Source of the DNA: Candidatus Bathyarchaeota archaeon
GTDB taxonomy: Archaea > Thermoproteota > Bathyarchaeia > Bathyarchaeales > Bathyarchaeaceae
Direction of reading: 5' to 3'
Assembly (NCBI GenBank): GCA_029881555.1
Contig: JAOUMI010000043.1
Coordinates: 1 to 5,772 of the forward strand
Length of the DNA stretch: 5,772 bases
The notes beneath the pieces were generated by a model, which was not told the origin of the DNA, searched no databases, and saw nothing but the letters and a program-made list of their open reading frames with translations. Position numbers and translations under genes: made by a program. Positions 1-5,472 of this stretch are shown piece after piece. Each line of letters starts with the position of its first letter. Positions within the stretch are counted from its first letter, which is position 1.

Positions 1-618
1 GAGCTAGCTGACTACAATAAAGTTTACCTGAGATTCAGTGGAACTGTTGGTGGAGGAACGCCTGTGCTTGATTTGGCAAAGAGGTGCCTGATGGGGGACA
101 GAATTCTCTCCATCCGAGGAATACTGAACGGAACAACGAACTATATCCTTACAGAAATGGACGGGAAGCATATTACATTTGAGAAAGCCCTCAATAAAGC
201 TCAAAAGCTTGGATACGCCGAAACAGACCCCTCAATGGACATCGACGGGATAGACCCTGCCTGCAAGCTAGTTATCATGGCAAATTGGATAATGAACAAG
301 AGGGTTACCCTAAAGAACGTGAGCATTCAGGGCATACGCAACGTTACGTTACAAGACCTAGAGAAAGCCGCCAAGAGAGACTGCACCATCAAGCTCATAG
401 GATCAATCAATGAAAACCTAAAGGTTGTGCCCACCGAAATATCCAGACATGACCCCCTATGCGTCGGGGGAGTGCTCAACGCTGTCACGTTTGTCTCAGA
501 GTTTGCTGGTGAAGAGACAATCATAGGTCGAGGAGCTGGAGGAATGGAAACCGCAAGCGCCATATTAAGGGATCTGCTAGATATAAAACATAACCTAGCA
601 ACCAAACTCATGGCTTAA
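1..618 (+). CDS. hom: Homoserine dehydrogenase, C-terminal 205 residues (5' end outside window)
   Basis: The reading frame is open from the first base, so this is a 5'-truncated gene and not one starting at the GTG at 64. The enzyme reduces aspartate semialdehyde to homoserine with NAD(P)H in the threonine/methionine branch of the aspartate pathway, in the cytoplasm. Visible family marks, numbered in the fragment, are the GTVGGGTPV segment (14-22), the GILNGTTNYIL signature (40-50), and the catalytic stretch with Glu74, Asp85 and Lys89. Their spacing equals that of the Glu208/Asp219/Lys223 set of the yeast enzyme. The protein ends with GRGAGGMETASAI and a short helix, so it is the short form without a C-terminal ACT domain; allosteric control would then fall mainly on the neighbouring kinase. 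The NAD(P)-binding Rossmann domain lies upstream of the window. The aspartate kinase gene follows after 20 nt on the same strand, consistent with one operon. Confidence 0.95.
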   Translation, partial: ELADYNKVYLRFSGTVGGGTPVLDLAKRCLMGDRILSIRGILNGTTNYILTEMDGKHITFEKALNKAQKLGYAETDPSMDIDGIDPACKLVIMANWIMNKRVTLKNVSIQGIRNVTLQDLEKAAKRDCTIKLIGSINENLKVVPTEISRHDPLCVGGVLNAVTFVSEFAGEETIIGRGAGGMETASAILRDLLDIKHNLATKLMA

Positions 619-624
619 CGTTTT

Positions 625-634
625 GGAGAGGGAG
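625..634 (+). promoter_or_regulatory. Shine-Dalgarno site of the aspartate kinase gene
   Basis: The purine run GGAGAGGGAG ends 4 nt before the TTG at 639. It places initiation at TTG 639 rather than GTG 648 (13 nt away) or ATG 654 (19 nt away). Confidence 0.7.
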
Positions 635-638
635 CAAC

Positions 639-2039
639 TTGAAGAGAGTGATTATGAAGTTTGGAGGCACTTCGGTGGGAAGCGGTGAACACATTCGGCA
701 CGTTGCCGATTTGATTAACAACCACCTTGGTAAAGGTTATCAGATGGTTGTGGTGGTTTCAGCTCTAAAGGGAGTCACAGACGCTCTAATCGAAGCCTCG
801 GAAGAAGCGAGAAGCGGAAACCGAGACCATGTTCACAAACTCTTGCAAAAGACGACGGAAAAACACGTAGCAGCCACTGAAAACGCTATTAAAAACAAGT
901 CAATACGGAAAGAGGTAGAACAAACACTAGAAACAACCCTCGATGAGCTTGAAAAGGTTTTCACGGGAATAATTTACCTAGGCGAACTCACCCCAAAATC
1001 AAAAGATTACGTTCTGTCGTTTGGAGAAAGGATGTCCACTCTAATCGTGTGGGGAACTCTCCGCGACTTGGGGTTAAGCGTGCAATACTTCACTGGGAAG
1101 GATGCAGGAATCGTAACCGACTCCAACTTCGGAGAAGCCCGTCCCATGATGAAGGTGACTGCACATCAGATTAAGCAAAAAATTGAGCCGTTGCTAGAAA
1201 AAAGAATTATTCCAGTGGTCACTGGTTACATAGGTGCAACTCAAGACGGAGAAATCACAACGCTAGGTCGAGGGGGGTCCGACTATACTGCTACCATTAT
1301 CGCGGCTGCGTTGGAAGCTGACGAAGTTTGGGTTTGGACAGACGTAGACGGATTGATGACTTCTGACCCAAAAATTGTTCCTTCGGCGAAGGTTATACCT
1401 GAACTTTCCTTTCAGGAAGCGATAGAAATGGCTATCTTCGGGGCAAAGGCTATGCACCCGAGGGCGTTAGAACCAGCAATGGAAAAAGAAATCCCTGTTA
1501 GAATAAGAAACACCTTCAACCTGCAAAACCCTGGAACCCTGATAGTCATGGAGCAGAAAATCAAGCCTAAAGACGTAGTGAAAGGGATCACACTGATCAA
1601 GAATTTGGCGCTAGTTAACGTCAGTGGAGCTGGCATGGTTGGCACCCCTGGAACAGCCGCAAAGATTTTCGACATACTAGGAAAAAACAACATCAACGTT
1701 CTAATGATTTCACAGAGCGCCTCAGAAGCGAACATTTCCTTCATACTTCAAAGAGAGGTGTTAGAAAGGGCTGTCAGCACACTTGAAATCGCCCTTCTGG
1801 CTAGCGGTTTGATACACGAGGTGACTGCAGAAGACGACGTTTGCGTGGTCGCCGTGGTGGGCGCTGGCATGAAGGGCACACCCGGTGTTGCCGCAAGAAT
1901 GTTTGGAGCGGTTGCACGCAGGGGAGTGAACATGCGCATGATAGCCCAAGGCTCATCTGAGCTTAACATCTCATTCGTGGTGAAGGAAACTGACGGAGAG
2001 AAGGCTGTTCTGGCAATTCATGAAGAATTCAAACTTTGA
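639..2039 (+). CDS. lysC: Aspartate kinase, monofunctional, two C-terminal ACT domains
   Basis: Phosphorylates L-aspartate with ATP, the first step to lysine, threonine and methionine. The 466 residues match the family's usual length. The kinase domain (about 1-300) shows KFGGTSVGS (7-15), SFGERMS (127-133), GRGGSDYTA (210-218), WTDVDGLMTSDP (233-244) and FGAKAMHP (267-274). Two ACT regulatory domains follow at about 315-375 and 398-460. They are recognisably repeats of each other (GAGMVGTPGTAA and GAGMKGTPGVAA), ending in ISQSASEANISF and IAQGSSELNISF. Gln359 and Gln437 sit where plant threonine-sensitive kinases carry their threonine-contacting glutamines, so threonine feedback is plausible, though lysine cannot be excluded. 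The TTG start is chosen from the Shine-Dalgarno spacing; GTG 648 would still leave an intact KFGGT motif. It lies downstream of homoserine dehydrogenase as a separate gene, not the fused form seen in enterobacteria and plants. The symbol is by family; ask or thrA-type naming would serve equally. Confidence 0.96.
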   Translation: MKRVIMKFGGTSVGSGEHIRHVADLINNHLGKGYQMVVVVSALKGVTDALIEASEEARSGNRDHVHKLLQKTTEKHVAATENAIKNKSIRKEVEQTLETTLDELEKVFTGIIYLGELTPKSKDYVLSFGERMSTLIVWGTLRDLGLSVQYFTGKDAGIVTDSNFGEARPMMKVTAHQIKQKIEPLLEKRIIPVVTGYIGATQDGEITTLGRGGSDYTATIIAAALEADEVWVWTDVDGLMTSDPKIVPSAKVIPELSFQEAIEMAIFGAKAMHPRALEPAMEKEIPVRIRNTFNLQNPGTLIVMEQKIKPKDVVKGITLIKNLALVNVSGAGMVGTPGTAAKIFDILGKNNINVLMISQSASEANISFILQREVLERAVSTLEIALLASGLIHEVTAEDDVCVVAVVGAGMKGTPGVAARMFGAVARRGVNMRMIAQGSSELNISFVVKETDGEKAVLAIHEEFKL

Positions 2040-2051
2040 GAGCCTAATTTC

Positions 2052-2129
2052 CTACTTATACCTCTTACGTTTACGTTTCCTCTTCCGCTTTTCGCGGCGC
2101 ACTTTCTTCTTTTTCCATTTCTTGCGAAT
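2052..2129 (-). CDS. rpl41e: Large-subunit ribosomal protein eL41, apparent ATT start
   Basis: This is a 25-codon frame ending in TAG that encodes an extremely basic peptide (20 of 25 residues Lys or Arg). Against the 25-residue yeast/human eL41, as I recall it, it aligns without gaps. Shared are Arg2, Lys4, Trp5, the Lys7-Lys8 pair, the Arg11-Arg12 pair, the KRKR block (14-17), Arg21, Arg23 and Lys25, about 14-15 of 25 counting the initiator. eL41 is a single helix in the large subunit that bridges to the small subunit. The frame has no ATG, GTG or TTG before Val10: an in-frame TAG lies three codons upstream (2136-2138), followed by GTT, AAC and ATT. ATT at 2129-2127 gives exactly the family length. 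AGGAG (2145-2141) lies 11 nt upstream and a TATA-like element lies at 2187-2181. The alternative is that an ATG was read as ATT by a one-base error at 2127. It sits downstream of ecfT on the same strand and 12 nt from the converging lysC stop. Confidence 0.8.
   Translation of the reverse strand: MRKKWKKKKVRREKRKRKRKRKRYK
2110..2114 (+). terminator. Possible T-tract terminator of the hom-lysC transcript
   Basis: A run of five T within a strongly pyrimidine-rich strand (about 2065-2125) lies 70 nt after the lysC stop, and archaeal RNA polymerase can terminate at such tracts. The T-richness is also the antisense image of the Lys/Arg codons of the eL41 gene, so it may be incidental. Confidence 0.3.
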
Positions 2130-2180
2130 GTTAACCTACTCTCCTGTTTGCCTGAGCTTACGCAAAATAGTTAGGCGCAA

Positions 2181-2187
2181 CTTTTAA
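2181..2187 (-). promoter_or_regulatory. Candidate TATA element for eL41
   Basis: On the reverse strand TTAAAAG is centred about 55 nt before the ATT codon. A start site roughly 25 nt downstream would give a leader of about 29 nt containing the AGGAG at 2145-2141. I see no clear BRE, so this is tentative; no T-tract separates ecfT from eL41, so read-through from the ECF operon is also possible. Confidence 0.35.
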
Positions 2188-2232
2188 GGGTTACTCGATT
2201 GTGGCAGGGCAATCTGGACTACTTAATGATTG

Positions 2233-3054
2233 TTAGATTTGAAGGATTACCACTAGCGGTGGAACGGGAAGGAAGAGGCGGACGTAGACGGCGAGAACTA
2301 ACATTAGAATAGACATCATGACCAAAACGTAGTCGGGTTTCTTCAGCCTAAGCACGTATAGATTGGTGCGCTTCTCAGTAGCGCCCCAAGCCCGAGACTC
2401 CATAGTTTCAGCGAGTTCAAGGCTTCTGCGGATGGCGTTCACTATAAGTGGAATGAGAATTGGAATATAATTTCTTATTCTCTTTATGAAGTTTCCACGC
2501 TCCAGCTCCAGTCCCCTAGCTTTCTGGGCATCCATGATCGTCTGCGCTTCCTCAGCTAAAACCGGAACGAAACGAACGGCAGTAGTGAAGGCAAAGCAAA
2601 ACTCGTAGGGCACATGACTCTGTTCCAATGCCAATCCTAAATGGTCTGGCGAGGTCGTTAGGAAAAACACGGAGAAAGATTCAATCAACACTACGAAACG
2701 CAAGGTCAAAGCAAAGGAGTTCTCAAAAAGCATGAGGTACTCTGGAAGAGTATCAACAGGCGGCTCGATTCCCTGAATCCCCCCAGGAGAAAGATACGCG
2801 AAAACGAAGTTGATTACAAAGATCATGACTGCCAAGAAAAGAGCCCCCCTCAGAGATCGAATCCACTCTCGCTGAACACCAGCCACAAACACGAGAGGCA
2901 TCTGAATCAGGAAGAGCACAATCAGAGGCAACAACTGGTTAAACAAAACAGCAATCACAAACATCACACAAACGAAGAAGAACTTGGCTCTCGGATCCAA
3001 CCGATGGATAGGAGATGAGACCATTCTGAATCTTAAGCCGTCGAAAACGCTCAC
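2233..3054 (-). CDS. ecfT: ECF transporter transmembrane component EcfT
   Basis: This is the integral-membrane scaffold of an energy-coupling factor importer. It links the two ATPases to the substrate-binding S component. The 273 residues are typical. An amphipathic start containing SPIHRLDPRAK (14-24) is the usual EcfT entry motif. Hydrophobic spans follow at about 25-58 (two helices), 70-90, 112-133, perhaps one around 150-165, 200-208 and 240-268. Two cytoplasmic coupling helices carry the family's ARG-type motifs, AQKARG (176-181) and SRAWGA (220-225), which dock into the ATPase grooves. It starts at GTG, overlapping the TGA of ecfA2 in GTGA (4 bp). GGGGGT at 3066-3061 is 6 nt upstream, which favours this start over the ATG ten codons in. 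It is the last gene of the ECF operon. Substrate cannot be told from EcfT alone; cobalt/nickel CbiQ proteins are the same family. Confidence 0.93.
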   Translation of the reverse strand: MSVFDGLRFRMVSSPIHRLDPRAKFFFVCVMFVIAVLFNQLLPLIVLFLIQMPLVFVAGVQREWIRSLRGALFLAVMIFVINFVFAYLSPGGIQGIEPPVDTLPEYLMLFENSFALTLRFVVLIESFSVFFLTTSPDHLGLALEQSHVPYEFCFAFTTAVRFVPVLAEEAQTIMDAQKARGLELERGNFIKRIRNYIPILIPLIVNAIRRSLELAETMESRAWGATEKRTNLYVLRLKKPDYVLVMMSILMLVLAVYVRLFLPVPPLVVILQI

Positions 3055-3872
3055 GAATTGACCCCCAAGAAATTGAGCAAAGCTTCTCTCGCCTCGTGGA
3101 TGTCGATCAAGTCAGTTGGCAACCCCAAATCTGCTAGTTCCAGAAAGATCTGGGTGATCTGGGGAGGCACAATAGAGGCTTTTGTAACAAGGTCAGGGTT
3201 GGTGAGCATCTGTTTGGCGCCTCCTTCGGCAACAATTTCTCCCTGAGCCATCAACACGACGTGAGGGTTACACTCTGCCACAAATTCAACATCGTGAGTG
3301 ACAATGATGACTGTTTTCTGTTGAGCAGTCAACTGAATGATGAACTGTCGCAGCCTTTCCTTCTGCTTTTGGTCTTGACCGATCGTTGGCTCGTCTAGTA
3401 TAACCACTTTTGGGTTCCAAGCGAGAACAGACGCTAATGCAACCCGTTTTCTCTCCCCGCCGCTGAGCATGAAAGGCGAGGTTTCGCGATATTCCGTCAG
3501 GTCCAAAAGATTGAGAGCCCAAGCCACTCGCTTCTTTATCGTCTTTTCTTCGAAGCCAAAGTTTCGAAGGGCAAAAGCCACCTCATCCTCAACCGTTTCG
3601 CAGAAAAGCTGATGATCAGGGTTTTGAAACACGAACCCAACCTTTCGGGCGAGAGTCGCCACACTCACCTTTCGGGTGTTGACTCCGTCAACAAGGATCT
3701 CCCCCCTCGTCGGCTTTAACAACCCGTTGAAGTGTTTCACCAGCGTTGTTTTGCCAGCGCCGTTCTGACCCATTATGGCAACGAACTCTCCGTCCCGTAT
3801 CGTGAGAGAAACTCCCCGCAAAGCCTCAACGCCGTTTACGTAGGTGAAGGAAACGTCTTTGACCTCAATCAC
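3051..3872 (-). CDS. ecfA2: ECF transporter ATPase, second subunit (EcfA2/CbiO type)
   Basis: This is one of two ABC ATPases that power the ECF importer; it works as a heterodimer with the product of the preceding gene on the cytoplasmic face of EcfT. All ABC motifs are intact: Walker A GQNGAGKTT (35-43), Q-loop VFQNPDHQLF with Gln83, signature LSGGERKR (136-143), Walker B VVILDEP with Asp160 and catalytic Glu161, an unusual D-loop IGQDQ in place of the common GLDP, and switch His193 in VTHD. The QNPDxQLF form of the Q-loop and the C-terminal tail of about 50 residues ending around 270 (LADLGLPTDL) are typical of EcfA and not of ordinary importers. It starts at GTG, 8 nt after a perfect GGAGGT, and overlaps the end of ecfA1 by 8 bp; its own stop overlaps ecfT. 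The number 1 or 2 is assigned by gene order only. Confidence 0.95.
   Translation of the reverse strand: MIEVKDVSFTYVNGVEALRGVSLTIRDGEFVAIMGQNGAGKTTLVKHFNGLLKPTRGEILVDGVNTRKVSVATLARKVGFVFQNPDHQLFCETVEDEVAFALRNFGFEEKTIKKRVAWALNLLDLTEYRETSPFMLSGGERKRVALASVLAWNPKVVILDEPTIGQDQKQKERLRQFIIQLTAQQKTVIIVTHDVEFVAECNPHVVLMAQGEIVAEGGAKQMLTNPDLVTKASIVPPQITQIFLELADLGLPTDLIDIHEAREALLNFLGVNS
3061..3066 (-). promoter_or_regulatory. Shine-Dalgarno site of ecfT
   Basis: GGGGGT on the reverse strand, one mismatch from GGAGGT, lies 6 nt before the GTG start and inside the end of ecfA2. Confidence 0.6.
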
Positions 3873-4713
3873 GCCTCAAAACCTCCTTAAGGATGTGAGA
3901 TGCCTCCCCAGAGGTTACCGGAACCCTGCCCAAATCCACTCCGCTCTCTTCAAGAACTTGGCTAAGCCTAGTTGCCTTCGGGACGCCGACACCGATCAGG
4001 CGGGCGGTCTCCGAGTTAAAGACTTCTCTAGGCTCGCCGTCCAAAACTACCCTCCCTTCGTTCATAACTAAAACGTGATTAGAGTATCTCGAGGCTAAGT
4101 CCAACCGATGTTCAACTAGAACAACCGTGATTCCCATTTCTTTGTTTAACTCGCTGATCACCTCAAAGATTTTCTGGGCACCCGACGGATCAAGAAAGGA
4201 TGTCGGCTCGTCGAGCACCATCACGTCTGGCTGCATGGCGAGCACGCAAGCGATGGCGACCCGCTGCTGCTGCCCGCCCGAAAGCTCGTGTGGGGCCCTC
4301 TCCCGAAGGTTTTCTATACCGGTCGTCTGAAGCGCCCAGTCAACTCGTTTTCTAATTTCATCCCTTGGCACCCCGAGGTTTTCAAGTCCGAAGGCCACAT
4401 CTTTCTCCACAAACAAAGCGAAAAGCTGGTTTTCCGGGTTCTGAAAGACGAGTCCGACGTGCCGAGCGAGTTCGTGAATCGAGTGCTCGCTCACCCTGAG
4501 GCCTGTAACCGAGATGTCGCCCTCTAGTTTTCCGCCGTAAAAGTGGGGAACGAGTCCGTTGAAGCATCGGCAGAGAGTGGTTTTTCCACAGCCGCTGGGA
4601 CCCGTGAGGACCACAAACTCTCCTTTCTCAATCGTTATGGAAACGTCTTCTAGGGTCCGCTTTTTTCCGCTTGGATATGTGTACGTTAGCCCCTTTGTTT
4701 CGATGACCGCCAA
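3865..4713 (-). CDS. ecfA1: ECF transporter ATPase, first subunit (EcfA1/CbiO type)
   Basis: Partner ABC ATPase of the ECF module, 282 residues. Motifs are Walker A GPSGCGKTT (38-46), Q-loop VFQNPENQLF with Gln91, signature LSGGQQQR (144-151), Walker B VMVLDEP with Asp168 and Glu169, D-loop SFLDP (172-176) and switch His202 in VEHR. The tail after about 235 is the EcfA C-terminal region. The frame is closed by a TAG two codons upstream, so TTG 4713 is the earliest possible start and gives a normal N-terminus for the fold (ETKGLTYTYPSGKK). No convincing Shine-Dalgarno site precedes it, unlike the two genes behind it, which fits a first gene with a short leader. Both ATPases keep complete catalytic sites, so neither looks degenerate. 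No S component gene is adjacent. Either it is encoded elsewhere and shares this module (group II arrangement), or the substrate is a metal with dispersed partners. Confidence 0.95.
   Translation of the reverse strand: MAVIETKGLTYTYPSGKKRTLEDVSITIEKGEFVVLTGPSGCGKTTLCRCFNGLVPHFYGGKLEGDISVTGLRVSEHSIHELARHVGLVFQNPENQLFALFVEKDVAFGLENLGVPRDEIRKRVDWALQTTGIENLRERAPHELSGGQQQRVAIACVLAMQPDVMVLDEPTSFLDPSGAQKIFEVISELNKEMGITVVLVEHRLDLASRYSNHVLVMNEGRVVLDGEPREVFNSETARLIGVGVPKATRLSQVLEESGVDLGRVPVTSGEASHILKEVLRRD
3881..3886 (-). promoter_or_regulatory. Shine-Dalgarno site of ecfA2
   Basis: A perfect GGAGGT on the reverse strand lies 8 nt before GTG 3872, within the last codons of ecfA1. It fixes the ecfA2 start and shows that translation can restart independently despite the overlap. 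Confidence 0.8.
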
Positions 4714-4743
4714 TTTCTAGTCCAGCTCATCATATTGACGCCG

Positions 4744-4780
4744 ACTCTTCCATAAAAGAGTGGCTACTCAAAAAAGAGTA
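4744..4780. repeat. Two tandem dyads (ACTC-N-GAGT), candidate operator
   Basis: The first dyad is ACTCTT (4744-4749), 6 nt, AAGAGT (4756-4761). The second is TACTC (4765-4769), six A, GAGTA (4776-4780). All stem positions are perfect. The centres, 4752.5 and 4772.5, are 20 bp apart, close to two helical turns, so two protein dimers could bind one face. The pair covers the presumed TATA element of the ECF operon. Read as direct repeats the right arms share AAAAGAGT (4754-4761 and 4772-4779). The regulator and ligand are unknown. Confidence 0.5.
4751..4757 (-). promoter_or_regulatory. Candidate TATA element of the ECF operon
   Basis: TTTTATG on the reverse strand is centred about 41 nt before the TTG of ecfA1. 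A start site about 25 nt downstream gives a leader near 16 nt. It lies inside the first of two dyads, which is how a repressor would block it. A second T-rich stretch (4775-4770) could serve instead. Confidence 0.4.
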
Positions 4781-4877
4781 TTCCGTTTGACTTTACGAGA
4801 ATAGGCAACGGTTCAAATGAAAACGTTTCTGGTTAACAAGAATAAATTCTACGGTTGAGATTGACACGTTCGTTGGT

Positions 4878-4893
4878 AACTAATCCGTTAGTT
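4878..4893. repeat. Short perfect inverted repeat, hairpin or operator
   Basis: AACTAA, loop TCCG, TTAGTT form a perfect 6-bp stem. No T-tract follows, so it is not an obvious terminator. It lies about 100 nt upstream of the zinc-finger gene and could be an operator half or chance in AT-rich DNA. Confidence 0.3.
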
Positions 4894-4959
4894 CATGCAC
4901 AAAAGGTTCTGGAACTCATTAAAGGTACATGGAAATCCTCTGAGCTGAAAGCGTAATTC

Positions 4960-4967
4960 TTAAGATT
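4960..4967 (+). promoter_or_regulatory. Candidate TATA element of the zinc-finger/FUN14 transcript
   Basis: TTAAGATT is centred 32 nt before ATG 4996 and 23 nt before GTG 4987. With no Shine-Dalgarno site in between, this spacing suggests a leaderless or nearly leaderless mRNA. Confidence 0.4.
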
Positions 4968-4995
4968 CATCTGAACTACTCCAGTAGTGATATGT

Positions 4996-5169
4996 ATGGT
5001 CAGAGGATTCTGCTCGGTGTGCGGAAGAGAAATCGGGCGATTTTTCAAACCGACAGCTTGGCAGTGCACCAGATGCAAGAAAATATTTTGCAGAGAATGT
5101 TGCCCGAAGGTTGGTTTGATCTACAAGAAACCCGCATGTCCAGAGTGTGGAATTGAGCTGATGAAGTGA
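4996..5169 (+). CDS. Small four-CxxC zinc-binding protein with FYVE-like cross-brace spacing
   Basis: A 57-residue protein of no function I can name. Counting from ATG 4996, eight cysteines form four CxxC pairs: Cys6/9, Cys24/27, Cys32/35 and Cys48/51, with gaps of 14, 4 and 12 residues. The four pairs predict two zinc ions. The central CTRCKKIFCRECC closely follows the FYVE-domain core (CRxCGxIFCxxCS), including the 4-residue gap and the Ile-Phe pair, but the WxxD and RHHC lipid-binding motifs are absent. A treble-clef, RING- or FYVE-like cross-brace fold is inferred; lipid binding is not supported. The frame could also start at GTG 4987, adding three residues. I prefer the ATG, because a TATA-like element 32 nt upstream and no Shine-Dalgarno site fit a leaderless start. 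It has no signal peptide or membrane segment. The FUN14-family gene follows after 5 nt, so the two are probably made together. Confidence 0.8.
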   Translation: MVRGFCSVCGREIGRFFKPTAWQCTRCKKIFCRECCPKVGLIYKKPACPECGIELMK

Positions 5170-5174
5170 TCTAA

Positions 5175-5468
5175 ATGAGTGAAGCTCTAATCCCGATTGC
5201 GTATCAATTGGGCATCGGCGGAATAGGTGGTTTTTTCGTCGGGTACGTGGTTAGGAAGGTTGTTAGAATTGCGATAATCATCGGAATTTTTGTCTTCTCT
5301 CTCATATATTTGGCCTATTCAAACGTGATCAACGTAGACTACGACGAATTAATAGGATTCACCAGCATCACCGAGCCAGCGCTGGGACTGTTCGCACCCC
5401 TCATATCCGCTTTGCCATTCTTAGGCAGCTTTTTTCTCGGAGTAGCGTATGGACTGAAAAAGGGTTAG
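5175..5468 (+). CDS. FUN14-family small membrane protein
   Basis: A 97-residue hydrophobic protein of the FUN14 family, whose eukaryotic member FUNDC1 is a mitochondrial outer-membrane receptor. The role of the archaeal and bacterial members is unknown. The family mark is the glycine-rich first segment, GIGGIGGFFVGYVVRK (13-28), then a second membrane span (about 30-48) running into the YLAY turn and a short polar stretch with NVDYDEL (53-59). A third span at about 70-93 ends in LKKG. No LIR-type receptor tail is present, so nothing links it to autophagy. It starts at ATG 3 nt after GTGATC (5166-5171), which matches the distal part of the archaeal Shine-Dalgarno consensus and overlaps the stop of the zinc-finger gene. 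The two form an operon. Its stop lies 4 nt from the stop of the converging phosphoesterase. Confidence 0.88.
   Translation: MSEALIPIAYQLGIGGIGGFFVGYVVRKVVRIAIIIGIFVFSLIYLAYSNVINVDYDELIGFTSITEPALGLFAPLISALPFLGSFFLGVAYGLKKG
5457..5461 (-). terminator. T-tract terminator after the DHH phosphoesterase gene
   Basis: Five T on the reverse strand lie 12 nt beyond the phosphoesterase stop, inside the last codons of the FUN14 gene. The run is short and could be incidental. Confidence 0.3.
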
Positions 5469-5472
5469 GCAC

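Larger units (their letters stand above)
4714..4995. other. Divergent intergenic region between the ECF operon and the zinc-finger/FUN14 pair
   Basis: About 280 bp, more AT-rich than its flanks. It holds the ecfA1 promoter with its tandem dyads, a second short hairpin (4878-4893), and the presumed promoter of the zinc-finger gene. I found no tRNA, no box C/D RNA and no CRISPR-like repeats. Only one small open frame stands out, 4855-4956 (+), which I do not call as a gene. Confidence 0.6.

Noticed and set aside
1412..1969. Long reverse-strand frames inside lysC (110 and 73 codons).
   Set aside because: They are antisense to the kinase C-terminal and ACT domains, rich in Ser/Pro/Ala as antisense frames often are, and lack start signals.
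4688..4733. A reverse-strand 15-codon frame (ATG 4733 to TAA) overlapping the ecfA1 start, a possible leader peptide.
   Set aside because: It lies in a different frame, has no Shine-Dalgarno site, sits at or before the likely transcription start, and its peptide has no recognisable feature.
4727..4733. ATGATGA on the reverse strand resembling a box C of a C/D guide RNA.
   Set aside because: No box D (CTGA) or C'/D' pair follows at a suitable distance, and the stretch runs straight into ecfA1 coding sequence.
4808..4820. ACGGTTCAAATGA resembles the T-arm of a tRNA.
   Set aside because: No matching acceptor, D or anticodon stems could be found on either side.
4893..5078. A 61-codon reverse-strand frame opposite the zinc-finger gene.
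   Set aside because: It is the antisense shadow of the Cys-rich coding sequence, with no motif and no ribosome site.
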